Shown: one piece after another, positions 38,394-46,622 of the stretch
How the letters are laid out: each line of letters opens with the position of its first letter
Position numbering within the stretch: position 1 is the first letter of the stretch
Assembly: GCA_022447365.1 (NCBI GenBank)
Contig: JAKVBL010000008.1
Location: forward strand, 62,001-126,000
Length of the DNA: 64,000 bases
Origin: Oleiphilaceae bacterium
Lineage (GTDB): Bacteria > Pseudomonadota > Gammaproteobacteria > Pseudomonadales > Oleiphilaceae
Reading direction: 5' to 3'
Notes under the pieces: generated by a model
What the model was told of the DNA's origin: nothing
Databases searched by the model: none
The model's input: the letters and a program-made list of their open reading frames with translations, nothing else
Program-made: the position numbers and the translations under genes

Positions 38394-40046
38394 ATGGTTT
38401 ACCAAGCGACTCAAAACTTATTAAAAACCTCTATCCTAGCAAGCGTTTTAGGGCTCGCGGCATGCGGGGGTGGCGGTTCCGGCTCTGATGACGCTAGCGC
38501 GGCGCCTGTTGCAACCGCTGCATTGTCAGATGAGGTGTTTGTAAGTGGCCGCGCAGTCAAAGGTGTCATCAAGCAGGGTTTGGTGACGGCATATCGTATT
38601 CAAACGAATGGCCAAAAGAATGTCGCCTCTTCAGTAGTTGGGAGTCCGGTGCGCACAGATTCTGAAGGCTATTACTCAATTAATCTTCCTCGCAGTATTG
38701 TAGGTGAGCAGATTGTTTTTGAGGTGACGGCTGATGAGCAAACGCGAATGACTTGTGAGGCGACGAGCGGTTGTAGCGAAAACGGTGTGTACGATTTCGG
38801 CGAAGATTTTACGCCAGGTGCTGACTTAGTATTGTCAAGCGTTAGCCCTGTTCTCGAGTCTGTTTCTGATAACAGTGTTCATGTTACGCCTTTTACCCAC
38901 ATGGTGCGCGTAAAAGCAGAGTATTCTGATAGTGGTCTAACCATCGCCGCCACTCAAGCCGCACAGAATGAAATAGAGGGCCTGTTCGATCTTGAGCAAG
39001 GTGTTTTATTACGGGAGCCTATAGATATTACAGAAGTAGAAGAAAGGTCGTCTGCAAGCGCGGAGCGGGTTAAATTATCTTCTATTAGTGCGGGTATGCA
39101 TGAGCTAGCTAATGGCGGGGCATACGATGGTGTGACTGACGTACTTGAAGAGATCGAAATGAATCTGAAGGCAAGCGGCAGTTTAGTGTTGTTTGATAAA
39201 GAAGGCTCAAGCACTGTAGCTGTTGATGAGTTGGTTTACGCTGCACAAGGCGTTATTTCAGATGTAACTAGCTTGCACTTAGGTCAAGATGAGTCGAATT
39301 ATGATCAGTTAGTAACTGAGCTTGTTCAGGTGCAGAATAGTGCGATGGATCAAGGGGCTTTGGTTCAGCGAGTCCAGATTATGACTCAGCCTGTTGGTGT
39401 GGTAACTGAAGCCGGTGAACGGGTATCGTTGACGGCAAATATTATTGGTGGTTCGCCAATGTCTTATCAGTGGTTTAAAGATGGTGAGTTGATTGAAGGT
39501 GCAACAACTTCTGCATTAGTGTTGAGTTCAGTGAGTATCAATAATTCAGGAGATTACTCTCTACGCGTATCTAATCCATCAAGTGTCGTTACAAGCGCAA
39601 CTGCGGAAGTTGTTGTCCAAGTACTAAGCGCTGACGATGAAAATGCTAGTCAGCCTGACGATTCAAGTGATTCAACCGATGATCAATATGTTGCTGACAA
39701 CCAGAATAGTGGTGATTCTTCGGACGACGCTAATTCCAATGATGGCCAGCAGTCTAATGGCGGGTCAAATGTTACTTCTTCACGCAGCATTTCTCTGTCT
39801 TGGGATATTCCGGTTGAACGCGAAGATGGTAGTGATCTTGAACTGTATGAAATTAATGGCTATGTCATTAAGTATGGAAGCAGTGCCGGAGGTATGACCA
39901 ATACGATTAACATTAGTGGTGGTAACGTAACGCAATACACGCTAGATAATTTGAATAGTGGGACCTATTATTTCGCGATTGCGACGGTTGACTCTGATGA
40001 TGTTCAAGGAGAATTTTCGTCTACCATATCTGCTGGGGTTAATTAG
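38394..40046 (+). CDS. Lipoprotein with Ig-like and fibronectin type III-like domains
   Basis: The 550-residue product starts with a lipoprotein signal (lipobox LAAC, followed by a Gly-rich stretch and Ser/Asp/Ala spacer). A TTG at 38379 would extend it by five residues; the ATG at 38394 is preferred. After a region of about 280 residues with no recognised fold come an Ig-like domain (about residues 335-412, MSYQWFKDGELIEGATTSAL and DYSLRVSNP), an Asp/Ser/Asn-rich linker (about 415-465) and a fibronectin III-like C-terminal domain (ISLSWDIPV, YVIKYGSSAG, YYFAIATVDS). Such domains suggest binding or adhesion outside the cell; the ligand is unknown. Confidence 0.8.
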   Translation: MVYQATQNLLKTSILASVLGLAACGGGGSGSDDASAAPVATAALSDEVFVSGRAVKGVIKQGLVTAYRIQTNGQKNVASSVVGSPVRTDSEGYYSINLPRSIVGEQIVFEVTADEQTRMTCEATSGCSENGVYDFGEDFTPGADLVLSSVSPVLESVSDNSVHVTPFTHMVRVKAEYSDSGLTIAATQAAQNEIEGLFDLEQGVLLREPIDITEVEERSSASAERVKLSSISAGMHELANGGAYDGVTDVLEEIEMNLKASGSLVLFDKEGSSTVAVDELVYAAQGVISDVTSLHLGQDESNYDQLVTELVQVQNSAMDQGALVQRVQIMTQPVGVVTEAGERVSLTANIIGGSPMSYQWFKDGELIEGATTSALVLSSVSINNSGDYSLRVSNPSSVVTSATAEVVVQVLSADDENASQPDDSSDSTDDQYVADNQNSGDSSDDANSNDGQQSNGGSNVTSSRSISLSWDIPVEREDGSDLELYEINGYVIKYGSSAGGMTNTINISGGNVTQYTLDNLNSGTYYFAIATVDSDDVQGEFSSTISAGVN

Positions 40047-40061
40047 ACCGTGTGCATCAGA

Positions 40062-40745
40062 TTAGTTTTTAAATTCTCTTATAAGTAAGTTCTCTATCGG
40101 TTTTTGAGCCCATTTATATTTCGTGTGTAAGTGGGCATGAAAGCGAAACTCAGCCACAAACTGATTACACAGAAATAGACTGTCGCGCTGGCTAGCATTC
40201 AGAGAGTTTAATGTTGGTGTCGGCAGTATCCCAAAGTCTGACCTTCCAAGTTTTACGAACTTAACGACAGATTCAGTGTTTGGTACTAAATTTATTGATG
40301 CAAACAGTGGTTCAAAGTAAGTTTTGTATAGTTTTACTCCATGAATTCCGGCGGCTGTTTTCTCTTTAAGTTTGTTCTCGCTCACTTCGCATAATTGATG
40401 TCTTTTGTTTGTAGTAAATACAGTGAACTCAAATGTGCTGATTGGTGGTTCAAGTTTAATGATCTCGTGCGTGTATTTTATAGCGCTTGGTGTTCTGAAT
40501 AATTCTAAGCCTATTGAGCTTGAAAGAAGTTCTTGAAAAGAGCGTCTATTGGGAAGGTTTTGTAGCTCGAATGCCAGTTCGGTTCTTGTAAGTGCTCGTC
40601 TTAACCTAAAGCTTGTAATGGGAAGATTTTGCTCGATGGTTGGCAAAATATTTACCTTGATCACCTCGGGCTGTGCGTAGACCGTCGAGCTACTAATGAA
40701 TATCGATAGAGTAATAGCAAAGTGTTTTATTTTTAGTATTAGCAT
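40062..40745 (-). CDS. Periplasmic protein, possibly solute-binding-like
   Basis: The 227-residue product has a signal peptide ending near STVYAQ. The rest looks somewhat like a type 2 periplasmic binding fold: an N-terminal strand PEVIKVNILP, an ITSFRLRRAL segment, and LVPNTESVVKFVKLGRSDFGILPTP near the place where SBP_bac_3-like proteins have their second-domain hinge. The length is right but identity is weak. The start is ATG at 40745; TTG at 40748 adds one residue. It ends 15 bp from the convergent lipoprotein gene. Confidence 0.6.
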   Translation of the reverse strand: MLILKIKHFAITLSIFISSSTVYAQPEVIKVNILPTIEQNLPITSFRLRRALTRTELAFELQNLPNRRSFQELLSSSIGLELFRTPSAIKYTHEIIKLEPPISTFEFTVFTTNKRHQLCEVSENKLKEKTAAGIHGVKLYKTYFEPLFASINLVPNTESVVKFVKLGRSDFGILPTPTLNSLNASQRDSLFLCNQFVAEFRFHAHLHTKYKWAQKPIENLLIREFKN

Positions 40746-40839
40746 CAAATTGTCTGATGTTCAGAAAGCTTTTATCAATACTTATAGTATTTTTATAAAA
40801 CTCTGCAGGGTTTGCTGGGATGATTTTTGTGTTTTGATA

Positions 40840-40971
40840 GGCTTTTCGGTTCGGCTGGATCTAGGTAAAGCCGGCAGGGTTTACCACGGATTCGTTATAT
40901 GCATAAATTGCAGGCATAAAAAAAGATGTACAGTTTTCACTGAAGTCTTTTAGAAATATGCCTTATGAAAT
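40840..40971 (-). repeat. tRNA-Asn tail repeat, locus 1, unit 2 (degenerate)
   Basis: This unit aligns with the next one at an offset of 135 bp (shared GATCTAGGTAAAGCC, CAGGGTTTACCACGGATT). Its copy of the tRNA tail is eroded (near 40844-40858), while the rest, including the GGTAAA/TTTACC stem and a terminator hairpin, is kept. Confidence 0.8.
40918..40951 (-). terminator. Terminator of repeat unit 2, locus 1
   Basis: On the minus strand an imperfect stem AAAAGA/TCTTTT with CAGT/ACTG inner pairs ends in seven T residues (complement of 40918-40924). Confidence 0.65.
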
Positions 40972-41105
40972 TGGCTCCCCCGAGCTGGGCTTGATCTAGG
41001 TAAAGCCGGCAGGGTTTACCACGGATTCGTTGTATGCATAAATTGCAGGCATAAAAAAGACGTACAGTTTTCACTGACGTCTTTTAAGAATATGTCTTAT
41101 GAAAT
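40972..41105 (-). repeat. tRNA-Asn tail repeat, locus 1, unit 1
   Basis: Reading the minus strand, the unit contains in order a terminator, then CAACG-AATCCGTGG (tRNA anticodon stem with seven bases including the anticodon deleted), an added hairpin GGTAAACC...GGCTTTACC and the last 22 nt of tRNA-Asn with CCA, the last of these at 40972-40994 with one extra base. It abuts the tRNA gene 3' end at 41106. Confidence 0.9.
41053..41085 (-). terminator. tRNA-Asn terminator, locus 1
   Basis: AAAAGACGT (41055-41063) pairs with ACGTCTTTT (41077-41085) and CAGT with ACTG inside, with a single bulge and a 4-nt loop. The minus-strand product ends in six T residues. It is the first stop signal after the tRNA at 41106-41181. 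Confidence 0.85.
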
Positions 41106-41181
41106 TGGCTCCCCGAGCTGGGCTTGAACCAGCGACCCACGGATTAACAGTCCGTTGCTCTACCAACTGAGCTATCGGGGA
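41106..41181 (-). tRNA. tRNA-Asn (anticodon GTT)
   Basis: The 76-nt gene reads on the minus strand TCCCCGATAGCTCAGTTGG at its 5' end and closes with a complementary acceptor strand and encoded CCA. The D-arm AGCTCAGTTGGTAGAG, the anticodon loop CTGTTAA and the TTCAAGC T-loop are all present. The anticodon GTT reads asparagine codons. It is identical to the copy at 52371-52446 and has tail repeats downstream. Confidence 0.97.
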
Positions 41182-41199
41182 ACTTCATAAGAGGCGCGT

Positions 41200-41228
41200 A
41201 TAGTAATGATCTAACGCGCCTTGGTCAA
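41200..41228 (-). promoter_or_regulatory. tRNA-Asn promoter, locus 1
   Basis: On the minus strand TTGACC (41228-41223) is 17 nt from TACTAT (41205-41200), followed by the GC-rich discriminator ACGCGCC. This is the form of stable-RNA promoters under stringent control. Confidence 0.75.
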
Positions 41229-41232
41229 GCGT

Positions 41233-42414
41233 TTATCCAAGAACTTTTTTGATTCTTGAAACAGCATCTTGAAGGACTTCCATGCTCGTCGCGAAGCTGA
41301 GTCTCATGCACCCTGGCGAACCAAACGCAGAGCCTGGCACTAATGCGACACCAGCTTCTGAAAGGAGTAATTCGGCTAGTTCGATATCTGAGTTTGCAGA
41401 ACTCTGTTCAATTGCATTGCTGAAGTCAGGGAATACATAAAACGTTCCGTCACCGGCAAGGCAATTGACGCCATTGATGTCATTCAGCGCTTCGACAAGG
41501 TAGTCATGGCGCTTTTTGAATTCAACGACCATTGCATCTACGCACTCTTGATCACCAGTTAGTGCAGCGGTAGCGGCAGCTTGTGAGATAGATGCTGGAT
41601 TTGAGGTGCTTTGCGATTGAATCTTCTTCATTGCTGCAATGACTTTTTGAGGTCCTGCTGCGTAACCAATACGCCAGCCAGTCATGCTGTAAGCTTTTGA
41701 TACCCCATTAAGTACAAACGTACGATCATAAAGCTCTGGGCAGACCGTTAGGATGTTATGGAAGCCTTCTTTGTTCCATAAGATGTGTTCGTACATATCG
41801 TCGGTCGCAACCATTACGTGCGGATTCGCTAACAACACTTCCGCAATATCTTTAAGCTCGCTAGTCGTATACGCCATGCCTGTTGGGTTTGAAGGGCTAT
41901 TAATAACGAACAATTTTGTCTTTGGAGTAATCGCTGCTGCGACTTGTTCGGCAGTAACTTTAAAGCGCTGATCAGCGCCAGATTCAATAATTACTGGTGT
42001 TCCATCAGCTACCTTCACCATATCTGGGTATGATACCCAGTAAGGCGCAGGAATAATGACTTCGTCCCCCTCATTTAGCAGCGCAAGTGCGAGATTGAAA
42101 AAGCTCTGTTTGCCGCCGCATGAAACGAGTATCTGATTTGGCTCGTAAGATAAACCGTTATCGTTTTTGAACTTGGCGATGATTGCTTGTTTTAACTCGG
42201 GCGTGCCGTCTACTGCTGTATAGCGAGTTTGGCCATTATCAATGGCTTTAATTGCGGCATCTTTAATATGTTGAGGTGTATCAAAATCTGGCTCGCCAGC
42301 GCCTAAGCCAATAATGTCCTTGCCGGCAGCACGTAATTCGTTTGCCTTATTTGTTACAGCAAGTGTTGGTGATGGTTTTATATTTTGAACACGATTGGAT
42401 AATGAAGGTTCCAA
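41233..42414 (-). CDS. Aspartate aminotransferase, class Ib type
   Basis: A 393-residue PLP aminotransferase transferring the amino group between aspartate and 2-oxoglutarate. Motifs are GLGAGEPDFDTPQHI, YTAVDGTPELKQAI, FVINSPSNPTGMAY, the PLP lysine in LNGVSKAYSMTGWRIGYAAG and CMRLSFATS. The frame is open to 42564, but the TTG at 42414 has GAGG 8 nt upstream and gives the N terminus SLSNRVQNIKPSPTLAV found in relatives. It is divergent from uvrB. Some relatives also accept prephenate. Confidence 0.92.
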   Translation of the reverse strand: MEPSLSNRVQNIKPSPTLAVTNKANELRAAGKDIIGLGAGEPDFDTPQHIKDAAIKAIDNGQTRYTAVDGTPELKQAIIAKFKNDNGLSYEPNQILVSCGGKQSFFNLALALLNEGDEVIIPAPYWVSYPDMVKVADGTPVIIESGADQRFKVTAEQVAAAITPKTKLFVINSPSNPTGMAYTTSELKDIAEVLLANPHVMVATDDMYEHILWNKEGFHNILTVCPELYDRTFVLNGVSKAYSMTGWRIGYAAGPQKVIAAMKKIQSQSTSNPASISQAAATAALTGDQECVDAMVVEFKKRHDYLVEALNDINGVNCLAGDGTFYVFPDFSNAIEQSSANSDIELAELLLSEAGVALVPGSAFGSPGCMRLSFATSMEVLQDAVSRIKKVLG

Positions 42415-42584
42415 GATGTATGCCTCAACTCTATGATTGTTACGTTCAATGAATACGCGTACTAACGAAGACTTTTTGTTAGCATTTGCGAAAATTGACC
42501 GATAAAGCTTCCAAATCTGAGCGTTATTTATAGCACTCAGTACTGCGGGGCGTAAGTTTACCACTGCATAGTTGTTTCTGAAAT

Positions 42585-44579
42585 ATGAAGACCAAGGAAT
42601 TTAAAGTCTCTTCCAAATTTTCTCCATCTGGGGATCAGCCAACTGCCATCGCGGGTTTAGTCGATGGCATTGATGATGGATTAATGCACCAAACCTTACT
42701 TGGTGTTACGGGATCGGGTAAGACATTTACCATTGCAAATGTCATCGAAAAGATTCAACGGCCAACCATCATCATGGCGCATAATAAAACCTTAGCAGCA
42801 CAACTCTATGGCGAGTTTAAGGAGTTTTTCCCCGACAATGCAGTTGAATACTTTGTATCGTATTACGACTATTACCAGCCTGAAGCATATGTTGCTGCAT
42901 CGGATACATTCATCGAGAAGGATGCGTCAGTCAACGAGCACATTGAGCAAATGCGATTGTCCGCGACGAAGGCGTTGATGGAGCGTCAAGACACAATAAT
43001 CGTAGCGACTGTATCCGCGATCTATGGTCTGGGCGATCCTAAATCCTACATGAAAATGATGCTCCACCTAGATCGTGGTGAAATTACAAATCAGCGCAAG
43101 ATTCTTCAGCGTCTAGCCGAATTACAGTACACAAGAAACGATATGGAACTTCAGCGCGCAACATATCGCGTCAGGGGGGATGTCATTGATGTATTCCCGG
43201 CCGAGTCAGAGCGGGATGCAGTTCGTATTGAGTTGTTTGATGATGAGGTAGAGCAGTTATCTGAGTTTGATCCGCTTACCGGCGAAGTATTGCGTAGAGT
43301 ACCTAGAATCACAATTTACCCGAAGTCGCATTATGTAACCCCTCGCCAAACCATTTTGGATGCGGTAGACCAAATTAAAGAAGAGTTGTCCGGGAGGCTT
43401 GTTCAACTCAAGGATAATAACAAGTTGGTTGAAGCACAGCGTCTTGAAGAGAGGACGCGATATGATACAGAAATGATGAACGAACTTGGTTATTGCAACG
43501 GGATCGAAAATTACTCTAGGTATTTGTCAGGACGTCCTGCCGGAGCGCCACCTCCAACACTGTTTGATTACCTGCCAGCGAACGCACTTATGGTAATCGA
43601 TGAATCGCATGTTACCGTCCCTCAGATTGGGGCAATGTATAAAGGCGATCGATCTAGAAAAGAAACTCTAGTCGAATATGGTTTTCGCTTACCTAGTGCT
43701 CTTGATAATCGACCGATGCGCTTTGATGAATGGGAGAGAATCTGCCCACAGACAATTTTTGTTTCGGCCACGCCTGCGAAATACGAAGAAGAGCATGCAG
43801 GGCAGGTCGTTGAACAGGTTGTGCGGCCGACAGGGCTTCTCGATCCAATTTTAGAGGTTCGTCCAGCTACAACGCAGGTTGATGATTTGCTCGGGGAGAT
43901 TCATAAATCTGTTGAGGCAGGTGATCGAGTGCTTGTTACGACGCTTACCAAACGGATGGCAGAAGATCTAACGGATTACCTAATGGAGCATGGCGTTAAG
44001 GTTCGATATTTACACTCCGACATTGATACCGTAGAAAGAGTCGAAATTATTCAAGACTTACGCAAGGGCGTATTTGATGTATTGATTGGTATTAATTTGC
44101 TTCGGGAAGGTTTGGATATGCCTGAAGTAGCTCTTGTCGCGATTTTAGATGCGGACAAAGAGGGGTTTCTAAGATCTGATAGATCGCTAATTCAAACGAT
44201 CGGTCGGGCAGCGCGAAATATAAATGGTAAAGCAATTTTGTATGCAGATCGTGTGACGGGTTCAATGCAGCGTGCTATGGATGAAACCGAGCGACGAAGA
44301 GCAAAACAAGAAGAGTACAACAAAGAGAATGGTTTGACGCCCAAATCGCTCAACAAATCTGTTGGAGATATCATGGAGGGCGCGGTCGTAATTCCTGGGC
44401 GGGTTAAGGTTGGCGGTAGAAAAGTTGCTGAAGAAAGTGGGAGCTACGGCGCTGATTCCGGCTCTAAACTGAAGTCAATTAAGGCGTTAGAGGACCAAAT
44501 GTACGCCGCCGCGAAGGCCTTAGATTTTGAGCGTGCGGCAGCCCTAAGAGACCGTATTAGTGAGCTTAAACATAACTAG
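42585..44579 (+). CDS. uvrB: Excinuclease ABC subunit B
   Basis: The 664-residue DNA damage recognition helicase of nucleotide excision repair. It has Walker [15 protein letters not shown], the beta-hairpin region [12 protein letters not shown], helicase motifs [21 protein letters not shown] and IGRAARN, and a C-terminal UvrC-binding UVR domain ([18 protein letters not shown]). The SD before the ATG is weak. No CTGT-N8-ACAG LexA box was found in the 170 bp upstream. Confidence 0.97.
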   Translation: MKTKEFKVSSKFSPSGDQPTAIAGLVDGIDDGLMHQTLLGVTGSGKTFTIANVIEKIQRPTIIMAHNKTLAAQLYGEFKEFFPDNAVEYFVSYYDYYQPEAYVAASDTFIEKDASVNEHIEQMRLSATKALMERQDTIIVATVSAIYGLGDPKSYMKMMLHLDRGEITNQRKILQRLAELQYTRNDMELQRATYRVRGDVIDVFPAESERDAVRIELFDDEVEQLSEFDPLTGEVLRRVPRITIYPKSHYVTPRQTILDAVDQIKEELSGRLVQLKDNNKLVEAQRLEERTRYDTEMMNELGYCNGIENYSRYLSGRPAGAPPPTLFDYLPANALMVIDESHVTVPQIGAMYKGDRSRKETLVEYGFRLPSALDNRPMRFDEWERICPQTIFVSATPAKYEEEHAGQVVEQVVRPTGLLDPILEVRPATTQVDDLLGEIHKSVEAGDRVLVTTLTKRMAEDLTDYLMEHGVKVRYLHSDIDTVERVEIIQDLRKGVFDVLIGINLLREGLDMPEVALVAILDADKEGFLRSDRSLIQTIGRAARNINGKAILYADRVTGSMQRAMDETERRRAKQEEYNKENGLTPKSLNKSVGDIMEGAVVIPGRVKVGGRKVAEESGSYGADSGSKLKSIKALEDQMYAAAKALDFERAAALRDRISELKHN

Positions 44580-44949
44580 TATTGTGCAAAGCGGACAATT
44601 TTTTGACTATTTTATGCACATTCATGATTTTCGTGATTAGCTTTTGATCTTTTAACGTTAAAAGCTATGTTTAAAAAATAATCGCACGTAAGTTGTTGTT
44701 TTTAAACAATTAAAATAATTGGTTAAAAAATGATCAATTTGATATGGTTCGCATTATTACAGGGGGTTTGGTGACGATTCCGCTGTTTTTGCACAGAGTT
44801 ATCCACAGCAAATGTGGGTAATGTTTCAATTTTGTAAACGAGCGAGTTGTCAAGCGTGAATTAGTCAAAAATTTAATCTTGGACGTGGATATTTCTCGCC
44901 ATTTTTTTATCAGGCGCTATACTTTCGGGCGATTATTTCTGGAGCGCCT
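44580..44949. other. AT-rich intergenic region between uvrB and pyrD
   Basis: The 370-bp gap holds no convincing ORF. It contains a 16-bp perfect palindrome CTTTTAACGTTAAAAG (44649-44664), which may lie in the uvrB 3' end, several A/T runs (44670-44745) and a facing pair of DnaA-box-like sites at 44799-44821. Confidence 0.6.
44799..44821. promoter_or_regulatory. Facing pair of DnaA-box-like sites
   Basis: TTATCCACA at 44799-44807 is a perfect consensus DnaA box. After GCAAA, TGTGGGTAA (44813-44821) is a second box on the other strand with one mismatch. An AT-rich stretch lies upstream. No replication gene is nearby, so a regulatory or DnaA-titrating site is likelier than an origin. Confidence 0.55.
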
Positions 44950-45972
44950 ATGTCCTATACATTACTTACCAAAGCCTTATTCTGTTTACCTCCTGAAACT
45001 GCCCATGATCTGTCACTAGACTGGATGAGTGCCCTAAATCGCTTGGGCGTTTTTAAACCTTTTATGCCTAGTGTTGCAGATGATCCGGTCGAAGTAATGG
45101 GAATTCGATTCCCAAATCGAGTTGGTTTAGCTGCAGGTCTAGATAAAAATGGTGAGCATATAGATGCGCTTGGCGCAATGGGTTTTGGATTTGTTGAAGT
45201 TGGAACGGTTACCCCCCGCGCTCAAGATGGAAACCCTAAACCGCGAATGTTCCGTTTGGTCGATGAGCAGGCGATTATTAACCGTATGGGGTTCAATAAT
45301 AAAGGAGTAGAGAACTTACTTAACGCAGTTTCGAAACGACACTATAAAGGTCCAATCGGGATCAACATTGGTAAGAACTTTGACACAAGTGTTGAAGATG
45401 CCAATCAAGATTACTTGATTGGTTTGAGAAAGGCTTATACCGCAGCGGATTATATTGCCGTCAATGTTTCTTCTCCGAACACGCCAGGATTGAGAACTTT
45501 GCAGTTTGGTGACTCACTGAAAGAACTGTTGTCATCTTTGAAAGAAGAACAGCTTGTTCTGTCTAACGCCTCAAATCGCTATGTTCCCATAGCGGTTAAG
45601 GTGGCGCCGGATATGACAGACGAAGAAATTAAGTTAGTAGCTGCTAGTCTCCGTGAAAATGAAATGGATGCTGTGATTGCAGGGAACACTACCGTCGATC
45701 GCTCTTCTGTTCCTAATAGTCAATTTGTAAACGAAGCAGGTGGTCTTAGTGGTGCGCCACTAAGGATACGTTCAACAGAAGTAGTACAAGCTTTTTATGC
45801 GGAGTTAGGCGACGATCTGCCGATTATTGGGGTGGGTGGAATATCTGAAGGCGAGTATGCTCTGGAAAAAATAAAAGCGGGTGCGAAGCTTGTGCAGATC
45901 TACAGTGGTTTGATATATAAAGGTCCTAAATTGGTTAAGGATTCCGTGGAAGCAATTCGTTTTGGGAAGTAA
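44950..45972 (+). CDS. pyrD: Dihydroorotate dehydrogenase (quinone), class 2
   Basis: The 340-residue membrane-associated flavoenzyme oxidises dihydroorotate to orotate with quinone. It has the N-terminal membrane-binding helix ([17 protein letters not shown]), [47 protein letters not shown], the catalytic Ser segment [12 protein letters not shown] and [17 protein letters not shown]. It is followed by a terminator shared with rmf. Confidence 0.97.
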   Translation: MSYTLLTKALFCLPPETAHDLSLDWMSALNRLGVFKPFMPSVADDPVEVMGIRFPNRVGLAAGLDKNGEHIDALGAMGFGFVEVGTVTPRAQDGNPKPRMFRLVDEQAIINRMGFNNKGVENLLNAVSKRHYKGPIGINIGKNFDTSVEDANQDYLIGLRKAYTAADYIAVNVSSPNTPGLRTLQFGDSLKELLSSLKEEQLVLSNASNRYVPIAVKVAPDMTDEEIKLVAASLRENEMDAVIAGNTTVDRSSVPNSQFVNEAGGLSGAPLRIRSTEVVQAFYAELGDDLPIIGVGGISEGEYALEKIKAGAKLVQIYSGLIYKGPKLVKDSVEAIRFGK

Positions 45973-45977
45973 AAGAA

Positions 45978-46000
45978 AGCCCGCTGTAGCGGGCTATTAT
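45978..46000. terminator. Bidirectional terminator between pyrD and rmf
   Basis: AGCCCGCT (45978-45985) and AGCGGGCT (45988-45995) form a GC-rich stem. On the minus strand it is followed by TTCTTTT, the better U tract, so it serves rmf well and pyrD less clearly. Confidence 0.75.
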
Positions 46001-46040
46001 AAGGGCACTAAGTCCCTTGCTTGTTAAAAGCTCGAAATTT

Positions 46041-46244
46041 TTAAACGTTAGGGAGTCTGTGGATGCCTGAGACGCCAGTTAATCCGTCCCAGTTGTCTTC
46101 GCGGCCGTTTCGCCATCCATTAAGCCAGTCTTGTTGCGCGTCTTCGGAATACCCAGAACATAGAGATTTTGATTTTCCAGAAATGCCAGCTTGATAACCT
46201 CTATTATATGCACGTTGCATTGGGTTTCTTTTCTGTCTTTTCAT
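46041..46244 (-). CDS. rmf: Ribosome modulation factor
   Basis: A 67-residue basic protein starting MKRQKRNPMQRAYNRGYQAG and containing the conserved WLNGWRNGRED region. RMF dimerises 70S ribosomes into inactive 100S particles in stationary phase. A good AAGAGGT site lies 9 nt before the ATG. In Pseudomonas-like genomes rmf is likewise near pyrD and rlmKL. Confidence 0.94.
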   Translation of the reverse strand: MKRQKRNPMQRAYNRGYQAGISGKSKSLCSGYSEDAQQDWLNGWRNGREDNWDGLTGVSGIHRLPNV

Positions 46245-46622
46245 TGAGTGGACCTCTTTTTGAATCTGCTGAATAAGCGTATCGAGACGTTAACATTAAG
46301 TCTCAAATACACTTACAAGGTGTTTTGTAATTCGCTTTATCGCTGCTTAAATTGTGTCAGAACTCCTTAATACTTCTTCAGTTACATGAAGAAAAGTTTG
46401 AGCGTTGCGCTTTTAAGCGCGCTTAGCAAGAACGGCTTTTTAATGCTTTAAATACAGTACCAAAGCATCTGTTCAAAAGTATAGAAATGTTTTTAGCTAT
46501 TAAAGTAACTAAATATTATTAGTTGGTATAAGTCAGTTTTTACCTTTGTATGAGCTTGCCTTGAAAGTTTTCAAAATGTTGCGGGTTTACCCTTAAACGT
46601 TTGTTTGTGTTGGGATTGTATT
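46245..46622. other. Divergent promoter region of rmf and rlmKL
   Basis: This 378-bp AT-rich gap has no supported gene. A small stem GCGCTT/AAGCGC is at 46407-46420. The rmf leader and promoter must lie in the left part and that of rlmKL in the right; no hexamers stood out enough to place. Confidence 0.5.

Noticed and set aside
40696..40953. 85-codon plus-strand ORF over the locus 1 repeats
   Set aside because: It arises from the repeat unit antisense and the signal-peptide region of the opposing gene; no independent support.
42415..42564. 50-residue N-terminal extension of the aspartate aminotransferase
   Set aside because: The extension is unlike the family, and the TTG at 42414 has a GAGG site and gives the expected N terminus.
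42415..42584. LexA (SOS) box upstream of uvrB
   Set aside because: No sequence close to CTGT-N8-ACAG was found; CTGAG/CTCAG at 42527-42550 does not fit the motif.
44799..44821. Chromosomal replication origin
   Set aside because: Only two DnaA boxes are present and no dnaA, dnaN, gyrB or rnpA-rpmH genes are nearby.
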